Of a stretch of DNA of 64,000 nt, positions 1 through 18,500 are shown piece by piece (the first letter of the stretch is position 1; every line of letters starts with the position of its first letter). Below the pieces are notes generated by a model that saw only the letters and a list, made by a program, of their open reading frames with translations, was not told where the DNA came from and made no database searches. Both the position numbers and the translations under genes were made by a program. The stretch lies in NCBI GenBank assembly GCA_030142905.1, contig JASJOG010000550.1:1-64000 (forward strand), written 5' to 3'. Source of the stretch: Heliopora coerulea (lineage: Eukaryota; Cnidaria; Anthozoa; Scleralcyonacea; Helioporidae).

Positions 1-1301
1 ACGTTGGAAATTGTGAGTTTAGTCCAGTACAATGTTCAAATGAGGGTTGTGAGTTAATCGTGAACAGAAAAGATCAACTAGACCACGAAATGAATGAGTG
101 TGACTTTCGTTTGGCGGAATGTCGGGTATGTGGAGAGCGCGTAAGTTATTGGGAAAGAAAATTTCACTGTTACGTGAAGAGGGAGGAAATGGACGAAATG
201 AAAAGAAGTTTGAAAGAAACCAAAGATGAAATGTCAAGCATGAAGGAGATGATGACGAATATGAGCAGACAGTTGACGAGGAAGATGGATGATATGATGA
301 AACAGATGGGTGACTTGAAGTGCCAGGTTATTGCAGGCAAAAGTGATTTTCCTAGTACGAAAAAAAAGCTCGAAAATGAAGACCGTTTTCCTGGATTAAC
401 TGCCTCTTGTTTGCTAGCTAATGTTAGTGTTAGGGAAAATATTATCATTGCTGGAGGGCATAATCAGAAGTCAGTTGAAATATTCAGCTGGATAACAAGA
501 CAGTGGACTCACCTCCCACCAATGACGTCATTACGTTCCAGTTCATCGTCGTTTGTCCATGAAGATCAAATGTTTGTTTGTGGAGGATGGTGGTTGTGGA
601 GTTATGACAGTATTGAGGTATTGAACTTGAAGGAACAAGGTGCACAATGGAAGAAATTTACTGCCAGGTTACCACAGAAGACCTACGGACATACCACTGT
701 AGTTTATGGAAATAATTTATTTATTTTTGGAGGTAAAAGTGGTGGTAAGGTATTTAATGATATCTATAAAGTAAGTTTGGTTCCTCCTTATTCTTCCCAG
801 TTGGTTTGTCATTTGCCAGAACCAAGAGCATACCATGGTGCACAATGTTTTGGTGACAAGGTTGTCATTGTTGGAGGAACAACAACAGTTCTTTCAAGAC
901 ATTCTCTTGACACAGTGTTATTATATGATATTACTAACAACTGTTGTCAAACTCTGGCTCCATTGCCTTTTGGTGTCAGTGGCATGGCAACTGTTGCCTG
1001 GAAAGACAACATTATCATTATTGGAGGATGGGACAAGAACAATAAAAGATTAAACAGTGTTGTAGTTTATAATATAACAAATGGAAAGAGTACAATGTTA
1101 CCACCAATGAAACATGAGAGATCAGGCTGTAGTGCAGTGATCACAGGAAATGTTATTGTGGTCATGGGAGGAATGAATGAGAGAGGAGAATATCTTAATT
1201 CTGTGGAATGTTTTAACATTCATAATTATACCTGGGAAGAACTTCCCACAATGAAAGAGAAAAGATCTTATGCAACTGCAGTTGTGAAAAGTATTAGTTG
1301 A
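1..1301 (+). CDS. RING/TRAF-zinc-finger/kelch E3 ligase, copy A (5' end outside window)
   Basis: The reading frame is open from the first base and ends with TGA at 1299-1301, so the RING finger lies upstream of the window. What remains is the second half of the TRAF-type zinc-finger region (Cys/His pairs such as CSNEGC and CRVCGERV), a Met/Lys/Glu-rich coiled coil, and six kelch blades each marked by a hydrophobic stretch ending in Gly-Gly. By analogy with RING-kelch proteins it should bind a substrate with the propeller and promote ubiquitin transfer in the cytosol. There is no intron in the visible part. Compared with copies B and C, the coiled coil and blade cores are nearly identical, while residues right after each GG and around the conserved Arg of each blade differ. 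Blade 2 has a longer loop (GGWWLWSYDS) than copy B. Confidence 0.9.
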   Translation, partial: VGNCEFSPVQCSNEGCELIVNRKDQLDHEMNECDFRLAECRVCGERVSYWERKFHCYVKREEMDEMKRSLKETKDEMSSMKEMMTNMSRQLTRKMDDMMKQMGDLKCQVIAGKSDFPSTKKKLENEDRFPGLTASCLLANVSVRENIIIAGGHNQKSVEIFSWITRQWTHLPPMTSLRSSSSSFVHEDQMFVCGGWWLWSYDSIEVLNLKEQGAQWKKFTARLPQKTYGHTTVVYGNNLFIFGGKSGGKVFNDIYKVSLVPPYSSQLVCHLPEPRAYHGAQCFGDKVVIVGGTTTVLSRHSLDTVLLYDITNNCCQTLAPLPFGVSGMATVAWKDNIIIIGGWDKNNKRLNSVVVYNITNGKSTMLPPMKHERSGCSAVITGNVIVVMGGMNERGEYLNSVECFNIHNYTWEELPTMKEKRSYATAVVKSIS

Positions 1302-4300
1302 TAGGTTAAAACAATTGTTTTAGCACAAACTTTAGTGTGAAGTTTTATAAAATTAATTCGTGGATATTGAGTGTAAAAGAACAATTTAGTGTTGAATGGA
1401 AGTAAATGATTAGTTGTTAAAAAAAAGTTTGGAAAATTAAGAATATTAAGAGATTAAGACTGAGAGTTTGCACCTAACATAGAAAATGTGGAAAATAAAT
1501 AATGAAGAGAGAGTTAAATCATAAAAAAATATCATGTCAGATATCTTGGTAGACAATTTATGTAATGTTTTGTTTACTTAAACTGTGTGAGTCTAGCAGT
1601 AAATAATTTAAATCTTGTACAGTTGTTGTTATAAATATCTGTGTAATGTTCAAGCTAGGTCAGTTCAATCACTGAAGTTGACAGTCGTGCCATAAGTTTT
1701 TACTACAGACCGACTAGTTTTGGCGGGAAAACTTCCGAGTTCATTTGAAGATAAACAAACGAGATTGTGGTTCGTTTTACAGAAGATTTATAAAAACAAA
1801 CTTGGAGAAAAGAAGTTGAATGTTTTCAACGATAATTTTAAACAGAAAACTAGATGAATAGATGCCAAAAAACACGAAGTAATAAGTAAAAATACGCAAG
1901 TAAACTTAAGCCGTTAACTCACGAACACAAAGCTTGGTTAAAAGCGATGAAGAAAGGAACCAAAAGTCATATAATAAATTCCTTATTAATCTCGTTTGTT
2001 CGGTCTTTACGGGAAAGTATTTATCCTCGTTTTTTTTTCCCACAGACGTCGCTTCGTCGGTCGGTCTGTTGTTGCCACTCATGTTGGTGGCATTTTTCTT
2101 TGATGTTTCTGCAAACCTGTAATGAAGTTGTGAAACATTTAAAATAACACTTTTCAGAAGTATCAATGCATTTGTTGGTGATATCTTAAGTTAACAGCTC
2201 AAAAACTCACAGTTCTATCACCGGAATTTCATCACCAATAAGTATTAGGGGTGTGACACGCTGTCCTTGCGACGGCCCAGGACTTACATCAAAAAGGGCA
2301 ATCTTTGAGCTGATCTCCACTTGAAGGTTGTCACGTACTGTCGTTCATTCACTAGAGTCTTCAAAAGGTATAGTAAGATTTGTGAGAGAAAGTTAGCAGT
2401 AATTGTGCTCTTAACACTTTATTGAGTAAGACCAGGTGAACAACCGTATCTGGCAACTTAAAAGCAAATACCGTAGAATCGCGAAAGTAGCGAGCCCCGG
2501 TTACTTTCAGGTTTATCCGCCATTGGGAGCCGTTACTATCGAAGGGCCGTTCTTTTTGTGTACTAAAGTACGTTAAAGTAGCATGGGAATATTGTTATTT
2601 ACCCGTTTAATGGCTTTACGATTGTCTACCGCATTTGTCTTCTTCGTTGCAACTTTGACAGTTTTACTTTACTTTTGGTGGGTCGAGATTTGAAACTTGA
2701 TACTTTAGAGTTACTCAAGCGATGAGTGAAACAGCACTTTCAAGTGTTGAGTGTTATCATCATCTTCATCAGTCGTATTTGTTGTACGACGCGGAAACGC
2801 AGTATTTTCGAAAGGAACTCTACTGTGGGAAAAATTCCAAGACATCTCAAATTTACCGTTATTTTCGGGATTCTACGGCACCATGATACGTTCTAATCTT
2901 CAGGCTTACTAGTGATGACTTATTTTTCTGCGAGAACTTTCGAATTTCACTAGGATGACAGTCATGCTTTTGTGACATTCTTCCAAATACAAGAACATTT
3001 TAAAAGTATTGACGTGATGCAAGAAAACCTTCGTAAAACACACGCCTTGTGTACCTATTTTTAAAACTTTTATATGATTTTTTTTTCCTCTGCTGTTGAC
3101 AGGTTATCGAACCTCTTTCCAACAGTCAAGTTGTCATGATATTTTGGATCTACACTATTTAATTTATCACAGGGAGGTGCAACTAAGAGAAAGCAATTGA
3201 GGAATTACCTTCCCATAGGGGAAATCTGCCAAGAAAATGTTCTATATTCTTTCAAGAACATCAGAAAATGTATTTCTGGAACATTTTAAAGGATCTTTGG
3301 ATGAAAAAATTTTCTACTAAGCTTTCCATGACTTTCCATTTATGAGAACTCGTGAGTATGATTGAAGCAATGCTCTAGTTACACTGAGGTTTCATGAGCA
3401 GATGAATATAAATAAATTGTGCTCCACCTGGCAGCTCGTGCTCATTCCAACACAGAGACCTTTTTTTTCTTCATTCATTTCGTATCATTCCATTGCATTT
3501 GGTTGCTCATTGGCCATTTTGTCCATGCATCAGTTTATTTTCAAACTTTATTTCAAATTTTCTTTCATCCTTAATAGGTTGTTTCATTTTCCACATTCCT
3601 TTTTCTGTTCCATTAAGGTTTTGACCCAGATTTCAATACAATGACCAAACAATCCTTCAATAAATCATTTATTCTTTACAATTTTCATCTTTAAACACAA
3701 TAAAAAATTTAAATAGTCAACTTCTGTATCCTCACTTGCTGTGAAAACTATAACCTGAAGAGTTGCATGTGAGAAGGGTTAAGAAATCCCAAATTACTAT
3801 AAATTTATTTTCTAATAATTCATCCATATTCAGCCTCATCCCCTAAACTTAAGATTGAATAAGGTTTACATAGTTGTAATAACACCTGCTTAGTCAGCTA
3901 ATGTTCAAGCTCAGCAACACTTTGTAAAGATCAAGGGTAAGATGCTACGTGATCACATTTCATTTGAACTAAAGGCTGTTTTGGTAAACCACACCCAAAG
4001 AGGTTTCATATTGTAACTCTCTCACTCTTCCAGATAAATTGTCCAAGTGCAGAACCTTGTGCATGTCTTCATAGTGGTAATTCACCCAAAATAAAATACA
4101 GTACCTGAGAAACAAGTAGTATGTACTGAAATGAAATATGTCAGTGATAAGGTACTTGTGTTATTGCTTTTGTCCTATCACCATCTTTGTCTTGTTCTCC
4201 AGAAAGATTCTTTCTCAAAATAGCATTTTAAGCAACTTCACTTTCACTGACTCTTCTCCTTTGTTACATTTCTTGATTGATTTTCCTGCTTTAAAGATCA

Positions 4301-5032
4301 CCTTGGTCACTGTCTTAACCTCTGTCTTTTCCAGGCAGGTGCTTATCTTTCAATCATTGAGAGAGGAAACTCGGGATGTTCTTATAACCACCAAGTAGTT
4401 GGCATGAAACATGTCCAGCACTGTTCTGTAACAGTCTTCACACAGTATGTTCAGGTTCAGCATCTGGTAAAAAGATCAATTGTTCATGAGTTGCCGTTAC
4501 TATATTTCACAAAGAGAAGCCGAATTTTTCTCTGCTTTATCCAATAAGCAAGTGCACTGTTTTACTGGTTTTAATTTGAGTAGTACAGTATCCTTTAATT
4601 GTAACACATTATTGTTCTTACTAAGAATATTCTGCAAGGGGACATACCACTGTCACATTGGACACAACACACTGTTAGAAGAGACTTAAGAAGTTTTGCC
4701 ATTTGTCTAAGTCAACATCACTGGTTTGGCAAGAACTTAGGAGTTCAATATGAAAGGAAAAAGACAAGGAAATATTGTATAGTTAAAAATAAAACAACAA
4801 AGTCATGACTAGTTGCTTTCTTTAACAAAAAAAAAAAATAAGAAATTAGGATTTCAAGTGAGTTGTACTGGGTATTTCATTTTTTTTTTTTATGTTACGG
4901 TACTTAAAAGAGAAAACAATTGACATGAAGTGTTTATTCCAACTTTAAACAGGGTTCTCACATCCTTGCTGAGGAGACTACTGCATTTGCTAATTTATAA
5001 ACATCCCCAAAGCTGATAAACCTTTCATGACT
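1302..5032. other. Spacer between kelch copy A and the RNF43/ZNRF3-like gene
   Basis: This AT-rich stretch holds the kelch 3' untranslated region (AATAAA-type signals near 1494) and then sequence in which I see no gene. Short open frames exist, but they are not supported by domains, codon bias or splice context. Unit B has the same sequence at 32908-36505 but lacks A bases 2820-2951. The deletion is flanked by the microhomology ACT, and unit C retains the segment, so the loss is private to B. The 3' end of the minus-strand RNF43/ZNRF3-like transcript should lie in the last part. Confidence 0.6.
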
Positions 5033-12134
<7,102 letters not shown>

Positions 12135-12485
12135 CTATTGCAATACAGCAGAGACAAAGGAACCAGTGGTCTAGCAAATTAACGTCAGGATATTAACCGC
12201 AACGACTTCAGTTGTGAAATTAAAAATGATTTTTCTAGGCCGTGAGCGATGATCAGCCAATACCAGACCTTTATGGTTTGTTGTTTTTGTACGCAATGAT
12301 TCGCAATCACTTTCCGGAGTTCCACTTGAAATAAGGGCTGATAAAAATCAGTTAGAGGAACTAAGCCATTCAAACAACAAACCCGGTGTTAAGATATTGA
12401 TTTATTATTGGGGTTTCAAGTTCAAATGAATATAGGACTAAAGCTCTTAGTTTCGCAGCGAGGTAAAATAATTTAGGGTGAAAGA
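12135..12485. promoter_or_regulatory. Candidate shared upstream region of two divergent genes, unit A
   Basis: The minus-strand RNF43/ZNRF3-like gene and the plus-strand gene starting at 12486 point away from this interval. It should hold the missing first exon of the former and a shared promoter. A minus-strand open frame at 12185-12373 is kept in unit B, but it shows neither a signal peptide nor similarity to family N-termini. No promoter motif stands out. Confidence 0.3.
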
Positions 12486-12908
12486 ATGTCGTTTAGTGAT
12501 GCTGGTAGTCTTGTCAAAAATACATTTTGGCTACAGGTGGCTCCAAGATGTCTAGTCACCATTATTTGAATGTTGTGGCATGATACAATCAATATTTGTC
12601 AAGTGCCATCTTCTCTATATCATCATTGAACCCCAAAGACGTGACAGTTTTAATGAAACTTTTTGAACTTGCTACACCTTTCACTGAAACTCAGGTTTGT
12701 ATACGTATAGCTACACTTTTTACAGAAAGATGATATAAAATACTGTTTTCTTTATAAAGGCTTGCAGGGAACTCGCCACATGTTTTCACCACGTCCATAT
12801 AATGAATCCAGCATGTTAAAAACTTTCGATAAAAAATCGCACACATGCACTTCAGTAGTCCAAGTCAAAGGGAACCTTCCGAAGTTCTATTCATGGCAAG
12901 GACCTTAG
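12486..12908 (+). pseudogene. Small three-exon gene, unit A, with a stop codon in exon 2
   Basis: By comparison with unit B, exons are 12486-12504, 12537-12694 and 12768-12908. The unit B version encodes 105 residues (start MSFSDAGGSKMSSHHYLN, then PKDVTVLMKLFELATPF) and I do not recognise the family. In unit A the Trp codon TGG has become TGA at 12581-12583, and the first intron's donor has changed from GTAAGG to GTAGTC by loss of two bases, so this copy looks dead. A further possible exon begins at 12969 after a TTTACACAG acceptor and reads KYCEKCEEVCHGW, a Cys/His-rich stretch vaguely like a zinc finger, before a stop. Whether it belongs here is unknown. Confidence 0.5.
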
Positions 12909-13417
12909 TTCACATAGGGTACTGTTTTTGTTTTCATGGAGTTGTTTTTTAACCTAATTTTTACACAGTATAAATTGGATAAATATTGTGAGAAATGCGA
13001 AGAAGTCTGCCATGGATGGTTAGGATTATGCACAGCTGGATAATTCGTAGTTTGTTATTCGGCCAAGGAAGCGATTGCTGTCACTTAAAGAGAAAGGTGA
13101 AGACAGATAATTTAAGTAGAACTAAAGTACTTGTCAATAAGGGGAAAATTCGGAGCAATTCACGGAGTACTGAAGCACTACTTACTGTTCCCCGGGGTGG
13201 CAAATGCAAGCACCAAACTTTAGTTTGCTCAAAGAAACGAAGATCAAGTAAATCAACTTTGACTATCACAATCGCACGAGAATTTTCAGGCCACATGGTT
13301 TTAATTTTCCATTATCAAGTGTTGGGGTGCAGGTAGCAAGCTTTCGATACTGCCACGTACATATATGACAAATTAAGAGAATGATGCCTAAGTATTTCGC
13401 CATTGTTTAAAATTGTG

Positions 13418-13655
13418 AACGCATTGGGACGTGCTGGAAGTTCGAGATGGTGTGTTGTATCGTCGTTGGGAGAACGAAAGTGGAACAGTCTCGAAACTAC
13501 TGCTGGTTGTGCCTCGATCGTTGGTTAATGACGTGTTGACTTCGCTTCGCGATGGTCCAACAGCAGGTCATTTGCGGATAACCAAAACTCTGCAGAAGGT
13601 ACGTGAGCGATTTTATTCGCCTGATCACAGAGTAAATAATGTCCGACGACCATAA
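13418..13655 (+). pseudogene. Ty3/gypsy integrase N-terminal zinc-binding piece, unit A
   Basis: The frame reads HWDVLEVRDGVLYRRWENE, then SLVNDVLTSLRDGPTAGHL and LQKVRERFYSPDH. This is typical of the H2C2 zinc-binding domain at the start of gypsy integrases, with the His pair at HL and the Cys part displaced. No gag, protease or reverse transcriptase precedes it, so the element is 5' truncated. The frame loses similarity at about 13640, where the next piece appears on the other strand. Confidence 0.75.
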
Positions 13656-13836
13656 TAAACTTATGATTCGCGGTTTCCGAGAGCGCTACTAGAATGTCAA
13701 TGGCAACTCCCTCCATTGGATAGCTAGAGAGTCAAATAACCAACGGGGCTCGAGTTTCGTTCGTCGCGCCCTCACCACTCGCACACTTCTCGCATTTCCT
13801 CAACCAGTCCTGCACGTCCTGCCTTTGACCAGGACA
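13656..13836 (-). pseudogene. Inverted gypsy integrase piece, unit A
   Basis: On the minus strand the continuation of the integrase can be read: DVQDWLRKCEKCASG (the Cys pair of the zinc domain), then YPMEGVAIDILVALSE (start of the DDE core with its first Asp) and FIMVVG. It is in the opposite orientation to the pieces on either side, so a local inversion broke the gene. In unit A the frame is also disrupted between the Cys pair and the DDE start; unit B keeps it open for 97 codons. Confidence 0.7.
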
Positions 13837-13847
13837 AAGAGTAAATA

Positions 13848-14662
13848 CCGTAAATATTCGAATAAACGCCGCGGCGTTTATTCGAGGGCGGCGTTTATTG
13901 CAAACCTTGTAACAACAACTGTGAATTTATTGTGTAATTTAAACGTCAATTTAACCAATACAATCAACCCCAAAAAAACTAAGAATAAAAGTTATATGTC
14001 TTTTCAATTTATATGATTATATATGAAAGTTGAACTGTCCACTGTCTTTTATATAATGGCTAGACTAGTAAGTTTCAGACTTTCAGTCTATTTCAATGTC
14101 ACTGTCTCCTTCGTGGTCCGAGTCTAACTGCTGAATAATCGGGCATGCCTCTTCAACATCAGAAGACGTGTATTCTTCAGTGTCGAAAGGATTCGTTTCT
14201 TGCTCGTCGAGAATATCCAGTTGTGACTTCAGGACGGCTAGTCCGGTGCTGCACGGCTGTCCCTCCTTGAAACAGTGAATCGCGTCATCTTCTGAACCGT
14301 CAACTGGAACGTTCAATGCACAACTTGTGAACGATTTCTTAACCACATCTGTAGGCAATTCAGCCCAGGAATTCAGGATCCACTGGTTTAGATTGAATGT
14401 TGTCTTTTGTTTTTAAAGATAGGTACTTGAATTGCTTATAGTGGTTGTAAATAAATGCTTCGAATAAACGCCGCAATGACGAGAAAGATTGCGGCGTTTA
14501 TTCGAGGGCGGCGTTTAATCATATTTTTGCTTGTCCCTGCGGCGTTTATTCGAGGGCGGCGTTTAATCATATTTTTGCTTGACCCTGCGGCGTTTATTCG
14601 AGGGCGGCGTTTATTCGAGGGCGGCGTTTATTCGAGGGAGGCGTTTATTCGAATAATTACGG
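13848..14662 (-). mobile_element. pogo/Tigger-like non-autonomous DNA transposon, private to unit A
   Basis: The element is 815 bases with a TA target duplication (13846-13847 and 14663-14664). Unit B has the empty site GTAAATAATCC near 46092. The inverted ends share CCGTAA and TATTCGAATAAACGCC, and behind them are direct and inverted copies of GGCGTTTATTCGAGGGC. The middle holds a minus-strand frame (14083-14358, 91 codons) with VVKKSFTSC and DGSEDDAIHCFKEGQPC, resembling the C-terminal end of pogo/Tigger transposases. It appears to be an internal-deletion derivative that kept the 3' end of its transposase. Confidence 0.75.
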
Positions 14663-14664
14663 TA

Positions 14665-15542
14665 ATCCAACCAGAGGTCCAACTCACCGTCGGCAGCTTT
14701 GATGTTTGTGTCCTCGCGCATGTTGCCTCGCGCATCTCATTAATTCAAACGCCGCCATGTTCCTGGCAAGCGTCTAGCCCACTGTCCTCTAAGTCAGTGG
14801 TCTATCCCTCGAAGCGTCAAGGTATGTGTTCTTCAACTTTCGTGCTCGTCTTAACTGAATTTTCGCATAATTTAAGTGGTTTTACGGTCTTCGTCAACCT
14901 TAAATTGTGATCGCAGGACCAGAAAAGGTAAGCGAAAAAATTGCTGATAGCCACATGTATGCCAGTTGATCTTTTAACTGTTTTTGACTCGTTTAAAATC
15001 GTGGCAAGATTAACAATAATTTATTCCAAGGCGCGGAGGTCCAGTGTAGATAGCTTCGATAAAACAGCGGCGTTCTAGAGGTTATACACTATCTAAAATA
15101 TAGAAAATAAGCTTCTCAAAAGTGTATAAGCTTCTCAATAGTGTATAACCTCTAGAACGCCGCTGTTTCGACAATAATTTAGCGCATGTTTGAATCCATC
15201 GAGCGTTGTCAACACGTTAGTACGATATTTGTAAATTGTGGAGTAAATTTCATTTTGTAAGCTTACTGAACAAATACCCCTCGATGGGTTTGAAAAGCTA
15301 ATTTCAATCTACCAGTTTAGTACTAAAGCATGTTTATGTGTGGTGGAGAAATCGTGAAAAGAACTTTATTAATATTCAAAATGTATTTTATTTTACATAC
15401 CCAAAAAAATCTATCAATGTGATTTAGACATTGACATCTAGTAACCCTAGTAACAGATTACAAACAAACTACAGTAGCAGAAGAATAGTCACATTTTTCC
15501 AATGTGTATAGTAATTATAAATGCTGAATCGTAAAATATTTT
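14665..15542. other. Non-coding stretch with a 30-base palindrome, unit A
   Basis: No gene is visible. It contains a near-perfect inverted repeat: AACAGCGGCGTTCTAGAGGT... at 15063-15092, returning at 15138-15167 with a 45-base loop that itself holds two copies of AAGCTTCTCA. Unit B repeats it. It may be a terminal or subterminal part of the neighbouring THAP/P-type transposon. Confidence 0.5.
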
Positions 15543-18500
15543 CTATTTTTTTTTACTTACAGTAGATAATTCTCGATTGCCAAACTTCAATGCATAATAT
15601 ATTCTCATTCTTACAAACAATTTTAAAACATAAGTCTTTGGAAATCCTGAACAATGAGGCTCTGAAAATTTATCAAGTTTTTCCAGAAGATATTTTCCAA
15701 TTCCAACCTGAGTCATGGCATTTGGGAATTCATCAATGAAAGTATTTTCTAGTCTAGTAATATAATTGACAAAATTGGTTACTGGGACCAGTAATCCACC
15801 AAACAATTTGTGTGTTGACTCGTATCCCTTAAAATAACAAAATAATTTGGAGCTGTTGTCCAGTTCTGAACTAACAAGATACTTATGGCAATCTTGACAT
15901 TTATGCTTTTCAAAACATTTTTTGAGAAGGTAACCAGCAACATATGTTATAGCATTAAGGCTAAATAGATCATTTTCAAACAAGTTCAATTTATAGTTGG
16001 AATCCTCAATGTTGAAGGGTTGAGGACCTTTTTCTGATGCCTGTGAATTTATATTATAATTTGAACCAACCAGAACAGAGTCCAAATCTTCTGTGCAGTT
16101 TCCTGTAGACTGAACTAAGATGATAACTTCACAATTAACCTACACTACTTATGTCAACTGAAAAATGTTGACTCGAGCAGGATTTGAACTCGCACCTTTG
16201 GGATACCAGTCCGCCGCTCTACCTGTTGAGCTATTGAGTCCACAGGGATTGGAGTCCAATCCCTGTGGACTCGATAGCTCAACTATAGATCGGCAGACTG
16301 GTATCCCAAAGGTGCGAGTTCAAATCCCGCTCAAGTCAACATTTTTCAGTTGACATAAGCAGTGTAGGTTAATTGTGAAGTTATCATTTCATAATACCCT
16401 GAGGATGATTCTGAAATAGAACTGAACTAAGATGTTATGGTAAAATAGCTTCCTGAATGCACTTCAGAACTGGATAGGAGTTGGGTTGTTGGCATTACTT
16501 CCTTGCTGTCGTATAGATCCAAAAAAGTTCTCCAGTGGGTCCTGATTAAGTTGGCGTGTGAAAAGAAATTTGACTGAATATAGGGCTTGAAGATGTTTCC
16601 ATAATGCCAAAGTTCCATTCAAAGTTAATTTTAACCCTTTTAAGCATTTCAGAATGTTGGTTACAATACATCTTTGTTAGTAGTTGGATCAATGACTCTA
16701 AGTGACGAAATGAAGTCAACCATTTCAGTGAGAAATTTCTCATGAGGTGAGTCAGTTGACATTGGGTGACGGAAAATCTTTGAATCATGAAAAGATCAGA
16801 TGTTTAGACTGTCAAAAATCTGGTCAAATTTAGAGATTATTTCTGCTGTGCCAGATGCTGTTGTTGGTAGAGCACCAACACTAACAGACATTGAGATTGC
16901 AGCTGCTACTGTGTGACTTAAAACCTGAGTGGCATATTTGACTTTCATTTTTTTGAAACCATTTGGATGGATGTGGTTTTCAGTCAACTTAGGACAACAA
17001 CAAATTGACAAAGCACTGTCCTTTTTATAAATAGCTTTGATGTCTTTCCAACTAGCAACTTTGTCTCCATGATGGAAATTGTATTTCAAAAGGTTATTCC
17101 TTATTGCCTTTATTAAATGAGGTGTATCATAGAGATAAAAAATCTTGTTACCATTGTGCATAAACCAAGGCTTTAATGGGGTAATGTCAAGGTCTTTAAG
17201 TACTTTCTGGAAATTAGTGCCAAGGTCTGAAACAACTGCAATAACTTTTAAACTGATGCTGCTAATCTTAATGATTGTTTCTAGTAACTTTTCTTTAATT
17301 TTTGTGCTGTTACAGGACTCATGGACCATATAATATCCAAGAGGCTGTTTCCAGTTCTCCAGTATTCCACGGGCCATAAATACCAATGCAGATGTTGGTA
17401 TTGCACTATTTTTTACACCATCACCGAATTCTTCTAATCCAATAATTTCATCTTTGTATTCATCATAGGACAGGTTTGCCTTTATTGAAATCTCATCCAT
17501 TGAGATTGTGCACAATCTACTGCTTTCACTCATTGTTCTTACCTTGCTATGGATAACATGCATGGTAGCATCTGAAAGACCAGGTGATTTTGATAGTCCT
17601 GAAACCCACTTCAGCAAACTAGACTTTGAAGGTAAATAAAAAAACTTAGAAATCATTCTGTAAGCCTTTCCACTGATATGATAGAGAGACAGAGCAAAAG
17701 CTTTGTTGTGTGGATCATATCTGTGGCCTCTTGCTTTTTGAAGGTGGAGGTTAACTTGCATTTCAACAAATGTTGATATCCTATCAGGTAGCATATTTCA
17801 TAAGACAGACATGGCTGCTTCTTTGGTGAAGTTTTTTGGGGGATTCTTTTTCTTCATGTTTAGAGCCTGTCTAATATGTATGAGTTGTTTTCTTTGTCTG
17901 TTAATAATAGCTCCTTGTCTCCGCTTCCTTGGAGTGTCATTTGACAATGTTTGGCTTGTTTGACAATCCATCTCAACTGGACAAATTAGAAAAGTTTTAA
18001 TTAATAGAGACTGAATCAATTTTACATTTGTTTAGTCCTCTTATATAAAAATCAATACCTGTGGAGCTTCTAGTTCATGTTTCTTGGTGACCTTGTCCAG
18101 ATTTTCTTGGTGTCAGTGGGAAAACAAACTCTAATATGAATTGAAAATAACAATGTTTTATGTACAATATTGTTAAAATAACATTGATAATCTTTCCTAA
18201 TTATATTGAATAATTTACTGCTACATAACAAATAGTGTAACTAATGTATACCTTCATCAGCATTCTGTGGGGTAATAACATCTCTGGCTGCTATTGGTGG
18301 TATTTTTTGTGGATTTAATGATTTAACAGGCACTGATACTTGATAAGAAAAAATGTCTGTTAAATATTGATTTGCACGAAATGGTAAAGACTATAATTTA
18401 TGCAAAATCTTTAATTTGATATACCTTCTTTGTTAGAAATATGACCTTCACAATCAGGTTGCACAGGCACATGTATGGTTTGTTGTGGTATTTCCATAGT

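Noticed and set aside
1906..2166. Frames on both strands downstream of the kelch genes (also near 33537 and 63010)
   Set aside because: Overlapping frames in all directions in a 3' flank, with indels in T-runs between copies; no coding constraint seen.
4138..4398. 86-codon frame on +, almost identical in B (35617-35877)
   Set aside because: Identity is no higher than the surrounding spacer, and the residues look like translated AT-rich non-coding DNA.
12185..12373. First exon of the RNF43/ZNRF3-like gene on -
   Set aside because: The position is plausible and the frame is kept in B, but there is no signal peptide, no family similarity and no convincing donor.
13081..13296. Minus-strand frame with a GTAAGT donor as an N-terminal ectodomain exon
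   Set aside because: Residue changes between units are mostly replacements and the sequence does not match family N-termini.
12995..13336. 113-codon basic frame on +
   Set aside because: Not recognised and no splice evidence; it might be part of the small + gene, but the link is too weak to annotate.
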